A stretch of 7,865 nucleotides of DNA from a bacterium. Its GTDB lineage: Bacteria; Desulfobacterota; Binatia; UBA12015. The notes under the pieces are model-generated. The model had not been told where the DNA came from and did not search any database. It saw only the letters and a list, made by a program, of their open reading frames with translations. The stretch spans positions 1 to 7,865 of the forward strand of contig JAGWVP010000134.1 of the NCBI GenBank assembly GCA_018970825.1, written 5' to 3'. Position 1 is the stretch's first letter, and every line of letters starts with the position of its first letter. Both the position numbers and the translations under genes were made by a program. Shown one piece after another: positions 1 through 6,468 of the stretch.

Positions 1-938
1 TCCATCTCGACGAGCAGCTGGTTCAGGGTCTGTTCCTGCTCGTCGTGGCGTCCCATCTGGAGGCCGGCGCCGGCCCGCGACTTGCCGACCGCGTCGAGCT
101 CGTCGATGAACACGATGCAGGGCGCCTTCGCCTTCGCCTGCTCGAAGAGATCGCGCACGCGCGCCGCGCCGAGCCCGACGAACATCTCGACGAATTCCGA
201 GCCGCTGATCGAGAAGAACGGCACGCCGGCCTCGCCGGCGATCGCCCGGGCGAGCAGCGTCTTGCCGGTGCCGGGAGGCCCGACGAGCAGCACGCCCTTG
301 GGGATCCGCCCGCCGAGGCGCTGGAAGTAGGACGGGTTGCGCAGGAACGACACGACCGACTCGAGTTCCGCCTTCGCCTCGTCGATGCCCGCGACGTCGC
401 CGAAGCGGACCTTCACGTCGTTCTCGCCGAAGATCTTGGCCTTGTTCCGGCCGAAGGAGAGAGCGCCCGCCGCCCCTCCCGGGCCCATCCGGCGCGCGAC
501 GAAGCTCCACATGAGCATGATGAGGCCGAAGGGGAGGAGCCATCCGAGGAGCAGCGTCCGCCAGAATCCGTCGGTGATCTCGCCGGAGAAGCTGACGCCG
601 TTGGACGAGAGAGTCCGCGCGAGCCCCGCGAGATCGAGCCCGGGAGGCCGCGTCGAGATCAGCGTCAGGCGCTGCTCTCCCGGCTCGGGCGCCGCGGTGC
701 CGCGCTGGCGCTGGAGCTGCTTCGTGATCTCGGGATCGAGCGGGGTGCCCGGACGGAGCTGGAATCGGATCTCGTCCGGGGTGATGAGCGCACGCTCGAC
801 CCGGTTCTCCTCGGCGAGCCGCACGAGCGCGCTGTAGGGCACGGTGACCGGCCGCGGCGCGACGAACAGGCTCTGCACGAGCAGGAGGAGAAGGAGCCCG
901 GCCGGCAGGTACCAGAGGTTGAATTTGAAGTTCTTCAT
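1..938 (-). CDS. ftsH: ATP-dependent zinc metalloprotease FtsH (N-terminal 312 residues, cut by window edge)
   Basis: FtsH is a membrane-anchored AAA+ protease that unfolds and degrades misassembled membrane proteins and some short-lived cytosolic regulators. The visible part holds a first membrane helix (about residues 9-27, with a run of six Leu), a roughly 100-residue extracytoplasmic domain, a second helix (about 127-147), and the first two thirds of the AAA+ domain. Walker A is GPPGTGKT at 220-227, the pore motif FVG lies at about 253-255, and Walker B is IVFIDE at 275-280. The stretch DEQEQTLNQLLVEMD at the cut end is typical of the family. The second region of homology, the arginine fingers and the HExxH zinc site lie outside the window. 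The ATG at 938 is chosen because GGGAG sits seven bases upstream and translation runs straight into the first helix. coaE lies upstream on the same strand, 157 bases away. Family identification is secure; the remainder of the gene is unseen. Confidence 0.97.
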   Translation of the reverse strand, partial: MKNFKFNLWYLPAGLLLLLLVQSLFVAPRPVTVPYSALVRLAEENRVERALITPDEIRFQLRPGTPLDPEITKQLQRQRGTAAPEPGEQRLTLISTRPPGLDLAGLARTLSSNGVSFSGEITDGFWRTLLLGWLLPFGLIMLMWSFVARRMGPGGAAGALSFGRNKAKIFGENDVKVRFGDVAGIDEAKAELESVVSFLRNPSYFQRLGGRIPKGVLLVGPPGTGKTLLARAIAGEAGVPFFSISGSEFVEMFVGLGAARVRDLFEQAKAKAPCIVFIDELDAVGKSRAGAGLQMGRHDEQEQTLNQLLVEM

Positions 939-1025
939 GGGGCTGCTCCCGCAGGTGGCGGCGCGACGGCGCCGCGCGCGGGGCCGCGGCCTCGAGATCG
1001 GACCCGGAACCGGGCCGACGTCGTC

Positions 1026-1053
1026 ACCGTAAGCCGCGAAAGCCCGGTGTCAA
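1026..1053 (-). promoter_or_regulatory. Predicted sigma70-type promoter of ftsH
   Basis: On the minus strand a perfect TTGACA box (1053-1048) is followed after 16 bases by TACGGT (1031-1026), which fits the relaxed TAnnnT form seen in GC-rich genomes. Transcription would start near 1019, giving a leader of about 80 bases before the ftsH ATG. It lies wholly in the coaE-ftsH gap, so ftsH could be expressed apart from coaE. Identified by eye only. Confidence 0.5.
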
Positions 1054-1095
1054 CGACGGCGCGGGAGCCGGGCGGGCGCCGGGCGCCGAGGATGC

Positions 1096-1695
1096 TCAGG
1101 CGCCGACGAGACCCTTCCAGGCTCGGGCGACGGCCCCTCGCAGATCCTCGAGGCCGCCGTCGTTCTCGATCACGAGGTCGGCCGCCGCCCGCCGCTCCTC
1201 GTCGGACATCTGCCGTCGCATCCTCGCCTCGGCGTCCGCGCGGTCGATCCCCCGCCCCGAGGCGAGCCGCTCGACGATGCGCTCGCGGGGGGCGACCACG
1301 ACCCAGACCAGGTCGACCAGGTCGCGCCAGCCGGCCTCGATCAGGATCGCCGCCTCCACCGCCACCGCGCGGACGCGACCCGCGGCACGCGCGTCCTCGA
1401 TGCGACGCTCGATCTCCGCGCGGATCCTCGGGTGGACGATCGCGTTCAACTCGGCGAGCCGCGCCGGGTCGCCGAACACGATCGGCGCGAGGCGCCGCCG
1501 GTCGATCTCCCCGTCCTCGCCCACGACGCCTGCTCCGAAGGCTCGGACGACGGCGTCGAACCCCGGCGTGCCGGCGCGATAGATGCCGTGGCCGATCGCG
1601 TCGGCCTCGATGACGAGCGCGCCGAGTTCCGCGAGCATGGCGGCCACCGTGCTCTTGCCCGAGCCGATGCCTCCGACGAGCCCGACGACGCGCAT
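1096..1695 (-). CDS. coaE: Dephospho-CoA kinase
   Basis: This cytosolic enzyme phosphorylates the 3'-hydroxyl of the ribose of dephospho-CoA, the last step of coenzyme A synthesis. The 199-residue product has the usual family length. The P-loop GGIGSGKST is at residues 8-16. It is followed by the ADAI segment (31-34, with the conserved Asp32), the NAIVHP segment (84-89), LIEAGW (118-123, where PLLFEAG is more usual) and the R-x-x-R-Q lid-like motif at 158-162. The ATG at 1695 is preferred because it starts the first beta strand just before the P-loop and has GAGAGG upstream. A TTG 36 bases further upstream would add only a low-complexity tail. The gene diverges from the exonuclease gene and reads toward ftsH. 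No obvious -35/-10 pair for it was found in the 86-base divergent gap. Confidence 0.96.
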   Translation of the reverse strand: MRVVGLVGGIGSGKSTVAAMLAELGALVIEADAIGHGIYRAGTPGFDAVVRAFGAGVVGEDGEIDRRRLAPIVFGDPARLAELNAIVHPRIRAEIERRIEDARAAGRVRAVAVEAAILIEAGWRDLVDLVWVVVAPRERIVERLASGRGIDRADAEARMRRQMSDEERRAAADLVIENDGGLEDLRGAVARAWKGLVGA

Positions 1696-1781
1696 GGACG
1701 GTCCTCTCGCAGGCGAGGAGCGGCCGGGCAACCGCGGCGCGCGGCTTGGTCGGGCAGCGCGGATCGGCTAGGCGGTCCCCC
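1696..1781. promoter_or_regulatory. Divergent gap between coaE and the exonuclease III gene
   Basis: These 86 bases must hold the start signals of both divergent genes unless one is read from further away. On the minus strand GAGAGG lies just before the coaE ATG. On the plus strand the only candidate boxes are TTGGTC (1746-1751) and TAGGCG (1769-1774), spaced by 17 bases, and both match consensus poorly. No clear operator is visible. Confidence 0.35.
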
Positions 1782-2555
1782 GTGGCGTTCTCGATCGCGA
1801 CCTGGAACGTGAACTCGATCCGCGTGCGCGCGGAGGCCGTGCTGGGCTGGGTGCGGGAGCACCGACCCGACGTGCTCTGCCTCCAGGAGATCAAGTGCCT
1901 CGACGAGCAGTTCCCGCGCCCGGATTTCGAGGAACTCGGCTACCGGGTCGAGACCTTCGGCCAGCGCACCTACAACGGCGTCGCGCTCCTGTCGCGCGAG
2001 CCGCTCGACGACGTGGTGCGGGGGCTCCCGGACGACGACGGCGAGGCCCAGCGGCGGTCGATCGCGGCCACGGTGCGGGGGGTGCGCATCTGGAACGTCT
2101 ACGTTCCCAACGGCCAGGACGTCGGCTCGGAGAAGTACGCCTACAAGCTCGACTGGCTCGGCCGACTCCGCTCCGCCCTGGCGGCCGAGGTCGCGGAAGG
2201 TCGGGAGGCCGTCGTGTGCGGCGACTTCAACGTCGCTCCCGAGGCGCGCGACGTGTACGACGCGGCGAAGGTCGCCGACGACGTGCTGTTCCATGCCGAC
2301 GTGCGGGAGGCCCTGGGATCGATCCTCTCGCTCGGCTTCGTCGACACGTTCCGGCTCCACCACGACGAAGCCGGGGCGTTTTCCTGGTGGGACTACCGGC
2401 TGAACGCCTTCAAGCGTCGCATGGGGTTCCGGATCGACCTCGTGCTCGCGAGCTCGGCGCTCGCCAAACGCTGCTCGGCGTGCGAGATCGACGTCGAACC
2501 GCGCCGGCGGGAACAGCCGAGCGACCACGCCCCGGTCGTGGCGACGCTCGACTGA
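1782..2555 (+). CDS. xthA: Exodeoxyribonuclease III (AP endonuclease, ExoIII/xth family)
   Basis: Mg-dependent nuclease of the endonuclease/exonuclease/phosphatase fold. It cuts DNA 5' of abasic sites and removes 3' blocking groups during base excision repair in the cytoplasm. The 257-residue product matches the usual length. All catalytic positions known from E. coli ExoIII have clear counterparts: Asn9 (WNVNSIR), Glu36 (LQEIKC), Tyr107 (NVYVPNG), Asp148 and Asn150 (GDFNVAPEA), Asp219 (FRIDLVLAS) and the Asp248-His249 pair (PSDHAP). The SWWDYR block at 201-206 is also typical. The GTG at 1782 is chosen because it begins the first strand two residues before the point where ExoIII homologues start. 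A TTG 36 bases upstream would add an unconserved tail. The Shine-Dalgarno is weak (GGCGG). A membrane-protein gene follows 49 bases downstream on the same strand and may be cotranscribed. The choice between xthA and exoA naming is arbitrary. Confidence 0.95.
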   Translation: MAFSIATWNVNSIRVRAEAVLGWVREHRPDVLCLQEIKCLDEQFPRPDFEELGYRVETFGQRTYNGVALLSREPLDDVVRGLPDDDGEAQRRSIAATVRGVRIWNVYVPNGQDVGSEKYAYKLDWLGRLRSALAAEVAEGREAVVCGDFNVAPEARDVYDAAKVADDVLFHADVREALGSILSLGFVDTFRLHHDEAGAFSWWDYRLNAFKRRMGFRIDLVLASSALAKRCSACEIDVEPRRREQPSDHAPVVATLD

Positions 2556-2604
2556 CGCCCGGGGCCGTCCACCTCGTCCGAGCAGACGACTGCGTCCGAC
2601 CGAC

Positions 2605-3300
2605 ATGCCAGCCGATCACGGAGCGAACCCGTCCCGCCTCGCGGCCCCCGGGCCGGCCGACCGCCTGCGCCAACGTCTCACCGAGGGGCGCGGACGACTC
2701 GTGGTGATCGCCGCCGTCGTCCTCGTGTGGCTGATGGACTGGCTGCTGGTGTACAGGCTCGAGAGTCACCGGGAGATCGGTGCCGACGTGAGGACGCTCG
2801 TGACCCGCCTCGAAGAGATCGGGAGCGTGGTCTTCGTGGTGGTCACGATCGGCCTGGTCGTCACCCTCGCGCGCGGGCGACGCGAGGCCCTCTTCCGATG
2901 GGCGCTCGCCTACCTGCTCTTCGCGGTGCTGCAGGTCGTGTGCAACGTCTTCTCGATGGTGGCGACGGCCGCCAACCACCAGGGCGAAGGGCTCGTGGGG
3001 CTCTGGGACGTCGGGGCGGTCTACATGCAGAGCGTGCTCGTGTTCATGTTCGTCTACGTGTTCCTCGACGTGACCACGCCGGGAGGAGCTTTCGTGTGGC
3101 CTTCTCGCGAGGGCGAGCCGCCGTCGACGCCGCATCTCATCGACTACCTCTTCATCTCGCTCAACGTGAACTCGACCTACGGCCCGACGAGCGAGGCCCT
3201 GGTCTCGCGCTCGGCGAAACTCGTGATGTCGCTGCAGGTGCTCCTCGCGATGGTGATGCTGACGGTGCTGATCGCGCGGGCCGTGGGCTCGACCTCGTGA
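2605..3300 (+). CDS. Multi-pass membrane protein with ion-channel-like C-terminal pore domain
   Basis: The 231-residue product has a basic cytosolic N-terminus (1-32) and four clear hydrophobic helices at about 33-50, 72-90, 95-121 and 135-156. A polar linker (157-177) follows, then a re-entrant-loop-like segment (178-196) and a last helix (about 205-227). The order Asp-Tyr-Leu-Phe-Ile-Ser-Leu, then Asn-Ser-Thr-Tyr-Gly-Pro-Thr (189-195), then an Arg/Lys pair and a long helix ending in LIARAV follows the layout of Ion_trans_2 potassium-channel pores (pore helix, filter, inner helix). However, the TxGYGD signature is replaced by NSTYGPT. From memory, actinobacterial membrane proteins with an N-A-T-A-F-S-P-T type segment look related; I could not check this. 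No ligand-binding RCK domain is present. The ATG at 2605 has no good Shine-Dalgarno; a GTG inside the first helix (2701) is a poorer choice. It probably follows xth in one transcript. Substrate and function are unknown. Confidence 0.85.
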   Translation: MPADHGANPSRLAAPGPADRLRQRLTEGRGRLVVIAAVVLVWLMDWLLVYRLESHREIGADVRTLVTRLEEIGSVVFVVVTIGLVVTLARGRREALFRWALAYLLFAVLQVVCNVFSMVATAANHQGEGLVGLWDVGAVYMQSVLVFMFVYVFLDVTTPGGAFVWPSREGEPPSTPHLIDYLFISLNVNSTYGPTSEALVSRSAKLVMSLQVLLAMVMLTVLIARAVGSTS

Positions 3301-3306
3301 GTCGTG

Positions 3307-3320
3307 GCGGGGCTTCCCGC
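3307..3320 (+). other. Small hairpin just after the membrane-protein gene
   Basis: GCGGG (3307-3311) pairs with CCCGC (3316-3320) around a four-base GCTT loop, six bases after the stop codon. There is no following T-run, so it is not a standard intrinsic terminator, although its position would suit the end of the xth-membrane protein transcript. Confidence 0.3.
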
Positions 3321-3346
3321 GCGAGGATTCCGGGCTTGCCGATTCC

Positions 3347-3374
3347 TTGACTTGCGGTGGTCGCACGATACACG
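3347..3374 (+). promoter_or_regulatory. Possible promoter of the amidohydrolase gene, placed for a leaderless transcript
   Basis: TTGACT (3347-3352) is followed after 16 bases by TACACG (3369-3374). The ATG at 3383 lies eight bases after this -10-like box, which would put the transcription start at or within a few bases of the initiation codon. The ATG lacks a convincing Shine-Dalgarno, which agrees with leaderless initiation. The -10 match is poor (three of six). Confidence 0.35.
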
Positions 3375-3382
3375 CGCTAGGC

Positions 3383-5209
3383 ATGAAGCCGATCCCGTTC
3401 ATGCTCCTCTCCCGACCCGCCGTCCCCGATGGTCCTGCCGCCGCCCGGCGCCCGAGCCAGCCCGTCCGCCGCTGCGCAGTCGCGATCCTGGTCGCGTCCA
3501 GGATTCTCGCGGCGGAGCCGGCCCGCGCGACCGATCCCGTCGACGACGCGGCGGACACGATCTTCCGCGGCGGGACCGTCGTGACCGTGGACGAGAAACA
3601 GCCGGAGGTCTCCGCCCTCGCGGTGAAGGACGGAAAGATCGTCGCCGTCGGCAAGGAAGCCGACGTGCTCGCCGCCCGCCGCGGGCCGTCGACCGAGGTC
3701 GTCGACCTCCGCGGCCGCACGCTCATGCCGGGCTTCGTGGAGCCCCACTTGCACATCTCGCTCACGGCGATGGTCGAGGACGTGGCGCTCGACCTCTCGA
3801 ACTTCACCCTCCCCTACGACACGATCGACACGATCCTCGGCAAGCTCCGCGCGCGCAGGAAGTCGCTTCCCGACGGCGCCTGGATCCTCGCCTTCGGCGT
3901 CGACCCGTCGCGGACCGAGCCGCTCATGGCGGAGCTGACGGCCGACCAGCTCGACACCGTGTCGACGACGAACCCGATCTTCGTCGTGAACCAGTCGGGT
4001 CACATCGCCTACGTGAACCACAAGGCTTTCGAGGAGGCGGGCGTGACCGACGCCACGCCCGACCCCGGCAACGGCGGGGTCTACGTCCGCGACGCGAAGG
4101 GGAAGCTGACGGGCGTCCTCCACGAGGCGCCCTCGTACGCGGCCTTCGCGAAGAAGATGTCGCTCGCGTCGCCGGAGACGATCGCGGACGACTACGTGAA
4201 CACGGTCCGCAAGATGGCCGCGACGGGGATCACGACGTCCTCGGAGATCGCCATGGGTGCGGTGATGCCGCTCGAGCAGGAGCACGCCATGGTGACGGCG
4301 CTCTCCCATCGTCCGGACTTCCCGCTCCGCATCCGGGGCTACATGTACGGGACCGCGATCCCGAAGGGGTTCGACGCGATCAAGCCCGGCGAGGGCGACG
4401 ACCGCTTCCGGATGATCGGCGTCAAGTTCGTCGGCGACGGCTCGACGCAGGGCCTGACGGCCGCGCTGAGCAAGCCGTACCTCTACCCGCCCGGCACGAC
4501 GAGCACCGGGAAGCTCGACTGGAAGGACGACGAACTGCTCGCCGCGGTCAAACCGTGGTTCGACCGGGGCTGGCAGCTGTCGATCCACGCGAACGGGGAC
4601 CGCACGGTCGCGCAGGTCCTCGGGGTCTACGGGAAACTGCTCGGAGGCGACCCGAATCCCGCCGCGCGACGCCTGCGCATCGAGCACTTCACGGTGACCA
4701 CCGAGGACGAGGTCGAGCAGGCCGCGAAGCTCGGGATCCTCCCGAGCATGACCATCGGCCACGTGAACTTCTGGGGCGAGGTGTTCCACGACCACGTGCT
4801 CGGCGACGATCGCGCGAGCCGGATCGATCCCGCGGGGTCGTTGGAGAAGCGCGGGGTCCGGTTCTCGTTCCACAGCGACTCGCCGGTCTCGCCCTACGGG
4901 CCGCTGCAGTACGTCTCGACGGGCGCGTCGCGCCTCTGGCAGAAGCCGCCGCGCAACGTGCTCGGACCGGAACAGCGGATTGCCGTCGACCGCGCGATCC
5001 GGGCGGTCACCCTCGACGCCGCCTACGCGATGTTCATGGACGACGAGGTCGGGAGCCTCGAAGTCGGCAAGCGGGCGGACCTGGTCCTGCTCGACGCGAA
5101 CCCGCGATCGACCGATCCCGACGGGATCGCGCGCATCAGGGTGCTCGGGACCTGGGTCGACGGAAAGCCGGCGTTCGCGCCGGGCGCGACGAAGAAGACC
5201 GGCGGCTGA
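3383..5209 (+). CDS. Exported metal-dependent amidohydrolase (YtcJ-like, Amidohydro_3 family)
   Basis: Member of the amidohydrolase superfamily: a small beta-sandwich flanks a TIM barrel that binds one or two divalent metals and hydrolyses amide, cyclic amide or similar C-N bonds. The 608-residue product shows the N-terminal strand block GGTVVTVD (63-70), the entry into the barrel LMPGFVEPHLH (114-124) with metal ligands His122 and His124, Lys348 in VKFVGDGS (candidate carbamylated lysine), His402 in IHANGD, His435 in IEHF and Asp499 in HSDSP. The C-terminal sandwich closes with GKRADLVLLDANP (562-574). The substrate cannot be read from sequence. Residues 1-49 look like an export signal with a long basic n-region, a twin Arg (29-30), a weakly hydrophobic stretch and A-R-A before Thr50, so a periplasmic or surface location is likely. 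ATG 3383 is preferred; ATG 3401 is the other possibility. It stands alone between two gaps, each with a TTGACT box. Confidence 0.92.
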   Translation: MKPIPFMLLSRPAVPDGPAAARRPSQPVRRCAVAILVASRILAAEPARATDPVDDAADTIFRGGTVVTVDEKQPEVSALAVKDGKIVAVGKEADVLAARRGPSTEVVDLRGRTLMPGFVEPHLHISLTAMVEDVALDLSNFTLPYDTIDTILGKLRARRKSLPDGAWILAFGVDPSRTEPLMAELTADQLDTVSTTNPIFVVNQSGHIAYVNHKAFEEAGVTDATPDPGNGGVYVRDAKGKLTGVLHEAPSYAAFAKKMSLASPETIADDYVNTVRKMAATGITTSSEIAMGAVMPLEQEHAMVTALSHRPDFPLRIRGYMYGTAIPKGFDAIKPGEGDDRFRMIGVKFVGDGSTQGLTAALSKPYLYPPGTTSTGKLDWKDDELLAAVKPWFDRGWQLSIHANGDRTVAQVLGVYGKLLGGDPNPAARRLRIEHFTVTTEDEVEQAAKLGILPSMTIGHVNFWGEVFHDHVLGDDRASRIDPAGSLEKRGVRFSFHSDSPVSPYGPLQYVSTGASRLWQKPPRNVLGPEQRIAVDRAIRAVTLDAAYAMFMDDEVGSLEVGKRADLVLLDANPRSTDPDGIARIRVLGTWVDGKPAFAPGATKKTGG

Positions 5210-5240
5210 GCGGCCGGGCCGGGCGGAGACGGAAGGCGCC

Positions 5241-5287
5241 ACCGGGCGGGCGCCCCGGTCACGGCCCGATTCCTCGGCATCCCGAGG
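5241..5287 (+). other. Two consecutive hairpins after the amidohydrolase gene (possible transcription end)
   Basis: ACCGGG (5241-5246) pairs with CCCGGT (5254-5259) around seven bases. Then CCTCGG (5272-5277) pairs perfectly with CCGAGG (5282-5287) around CATC. Neither is followed directly by a T-run, although the stretch 5296-5312 is relatively T-rich. They could slow polymerase or protect the mRNA 3' end; a classical terminator is not supported. Confidence 0.35.
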
Positions 5288-5295
5288 GGCGCCGC

Positions 5296-5335
5296 TTGAC
5301 TCGCTTCTTCTGGCACCCTTACTGACAATAGTGAG
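5296..5335 (+). promoter_or_regulatory. Putative promoter/operator of the dehalogenase-GST operon
   Basis: TTGACT (5296-5301) resembles a -35 box; at 17 bases spacing the -10 position reads TTACTG (5319-5324), a poor match. Overlapping the expected -10/start region is an 18-base dyad: CTTACT (5318-5323), six-base spacer, AGTGAG (5330-5335), with five of six positions symmetric. This is where a repressor would be expected to sit. No regulator gene is visible in the window. The gene's GTG lies 27 bases after the dyad. Confidence 0.35.
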
Positions 5336-5362
5336 CCCTTTGCGGGCCGAGAGACGAGCCCC

Positions 5363-6418
5363 GTGCGCCCCCGCATCGACACCTTCGTCCTGCCCGAGGG
5401 CGACCTCGTCGACCGCTCGGTCGTCGTGCACCGCACGGCCGACGGCGTGGAGTTCGTGCGGACGCCCGACGAGCGCTTCGAGGATCTCGACGGCTACCGT
5501 TTCGCCCCGAACTACGTGACGATCGACGGGCTCCGCGTCCACTACGTGGACGAGGGGCCGAAGGACGGGCCTCTCGTCGTCCTGCTCCACGGTCAGCCGA
5601 CGTGGTCGTACCTCTACCGCAAGATGATCCCGATCCTCGCGGCGGCGGGAATGCGCGTGGTGGCGTGGGACAACGTCGGCTTCGGCCGCTCCGACAAGCC
5701 GGTCGATCCGAAGATCCACACCTACGCGCGCCACGTCGCCTGGTACCACGCGATCCTCGATGCGCTCGCCCTCCGAGAGATCAACCTGTTCTGCCAGGAC
5801 TGGGGCGGGGTGATCGGGCTTCGCGTCGTGGCCGACGCGCCGGAGCGCTTCGCGCGCGTCCTCGCCGCCAACACCGGCCTCGTGGTCGCGCCCGGGGGGG
5901 CGGGCCTGACGCTGCCCGCGACCGTGCACATGGGCACCGAGCCGCGACGGTTCCACGACGCGGCCGCGGAGGCGATGACCGTGAAGCGAGGCTTCGCCGA
6001 GACCTTCCAGTGGTGGATCGACTACACGCTCACCTCGGCCGACTTCCGCCCCGGCGACCTGGTGCAGGTGCAGACCTTCGGACGCCTGACGGAAGCCGAG
6101 AAGGCCGGCTACGACGCGCCCTTCCCGTCGTTCGTCTATGCGATCGCGCCGCACGTCTTCCCGGCGATGCTTCCGACGATCACCGACGACAACGTCGCGG
6201 CCTGGGAGGCGCTCGGCCGCTTCGACCGCCCCTTCCTCTACCTCGGGGGCAACTTCGATCCGCTCGGCTCGCCGGCCAACCAGAAGCGACACGTCGACCA
6301 CGTTCCCGGCGCGAAGGGGCGCGAGCACGACCGCTACGATGCGGGCCACTTCATCCAGGAGGAACTCGGCGAGACGATGGCCGAGCGCATGCTTCGCTTC
6401 GTCCGCGAGAACGTCTGA
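5363..6418 (+). CDS. Haloalkane dehalogenase, DhlA-like (HLD-I type alpha/beta hydrolase)
   Basis: Predicted cytosolic enzyme that cleaves carbon-halogen bonds of haloalkanes with water, giving alcohol and halide. The 351-residue product aligns by eye with Xanthobacter DhlA from about residue 32 (RTPDERFEDLDGY) to the end. Visible active-site parts are the nucleophile Asp146 in CQDWGG with the adjacent halide-binding Trp147, the oxyanion segment HGQPTWSYLYRKMIP (76-90), GFGRSDKP (106-113), a cap segment FQWWIDYTLTSADF whose Trp217 or Trp218 is the candidate second halide ligand, the likely acid Asp299 in GNFDPLG, and His329 in DAGHFIQE. DhlA has Glu where Gln78 stands here. The first 30 residues have no DhlA counterpart (310 residues); GTG 5363 keeps them, with GAGAG upstream, while GTG 5447 would remove most. 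An epoxide hydrolase is less likely given the QDWGG motif and DhlA-like cap. The GST gene follows after 50 bases. Confidence 0.9.
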   Translation: MRPRIDTFVLPEGDLVDRSVVVHRTADGVEFVRTPDERFEDLDGYRFAPNYVTIDGLRVHYVDEGPKDGPLVVLLHGQPTWSYLYRKMIPILAAAGMRVVAWDNVGFGRSDKPVDPKIHTYARHVAWYHAILDALALREINLFCQDWGGVIGLRVVADAPERFARVLAANTGLVVAPGGAGLTLPATVHMGTEPRRFHDAAAEAMTVKRGFAETFQWWIDYTLTSADFRPGDLVQVQTFGRLTEAEKAGYDAPFPSFVYAIAPHVFPAMLPTITDDNVAAWEALGRFDRPFLYLGGNFDPLGSPANQKRHVDHVPGAKGREHDRYDAGHFIQEELGETMAERMLRFVRENV

Positions 6419-6457
6419 CCCACCGGCCGCGCGACCCCGTCGCGAGCCGCCCCATCC

Positions 6458-6462
6458 AGGAG
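6458..6462 (+). promoter_or_regulatory. Ribosome binding site of the GST gene
   Basis: AGGAG stands six bases before the ATG at 6469. It decides the start, because the same reading frame stays open far upstream inside the dehalogenase gene. Confidence 0.7.
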
Positions 6463-6468
6463 CCTCCC

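Noticed and set aside
45..1613. A 522-codon plus-strand frame opposite ftsH and coaE
   Set aside because: It is antisense to conserved Walker motifs and spans both genes and their gap; its second half is nearly all Arg, Pro and Gly, as expected of a shadow frame.
2582..2593. GCAG-ACGA-CTGC hairpin resembling one half of a guanidine-II (mini-ykkC) riboswitch
   Set aside because: The stem has only four pairs and no second ACGR hairpin lies nearby; the downstream gene is not a typical guanidine exporter.
3304..5325. A 673-codon plus-strand frame overlapping the amidohydrolase in another phase
   Set aside because: Its product is Arg/Gly/Pro-rich with no motifs, while the other phase carries the full amidohydrolase signature.
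5311..5326. TGGCAC resembling the -24 element of a sigma54 promoter
   Set aside because: At the correct spacing the -12 element reads CTGAC rather than TTGCA, so the essential GC is missing.
3377..6349. A 990-codon open frame on the minus strand opposite the amidohydrolase and dehalogenase genes
   Set aside because: It mirrors two well-supported genes with conserved active sites; its product is Arg/Glu/Asp/Val-rich without domains. Strong G/C third-position bias removes stop codons on the opposite strand.
5602..6468. A possible long N-terminal extension of the GST inside the dehalogenase gene
   Set aside because: The frame is open only because of base composition. The thioredoxin-fold domain begins a few residues after ATG 6469, which has AGGAG at ideal spacing.
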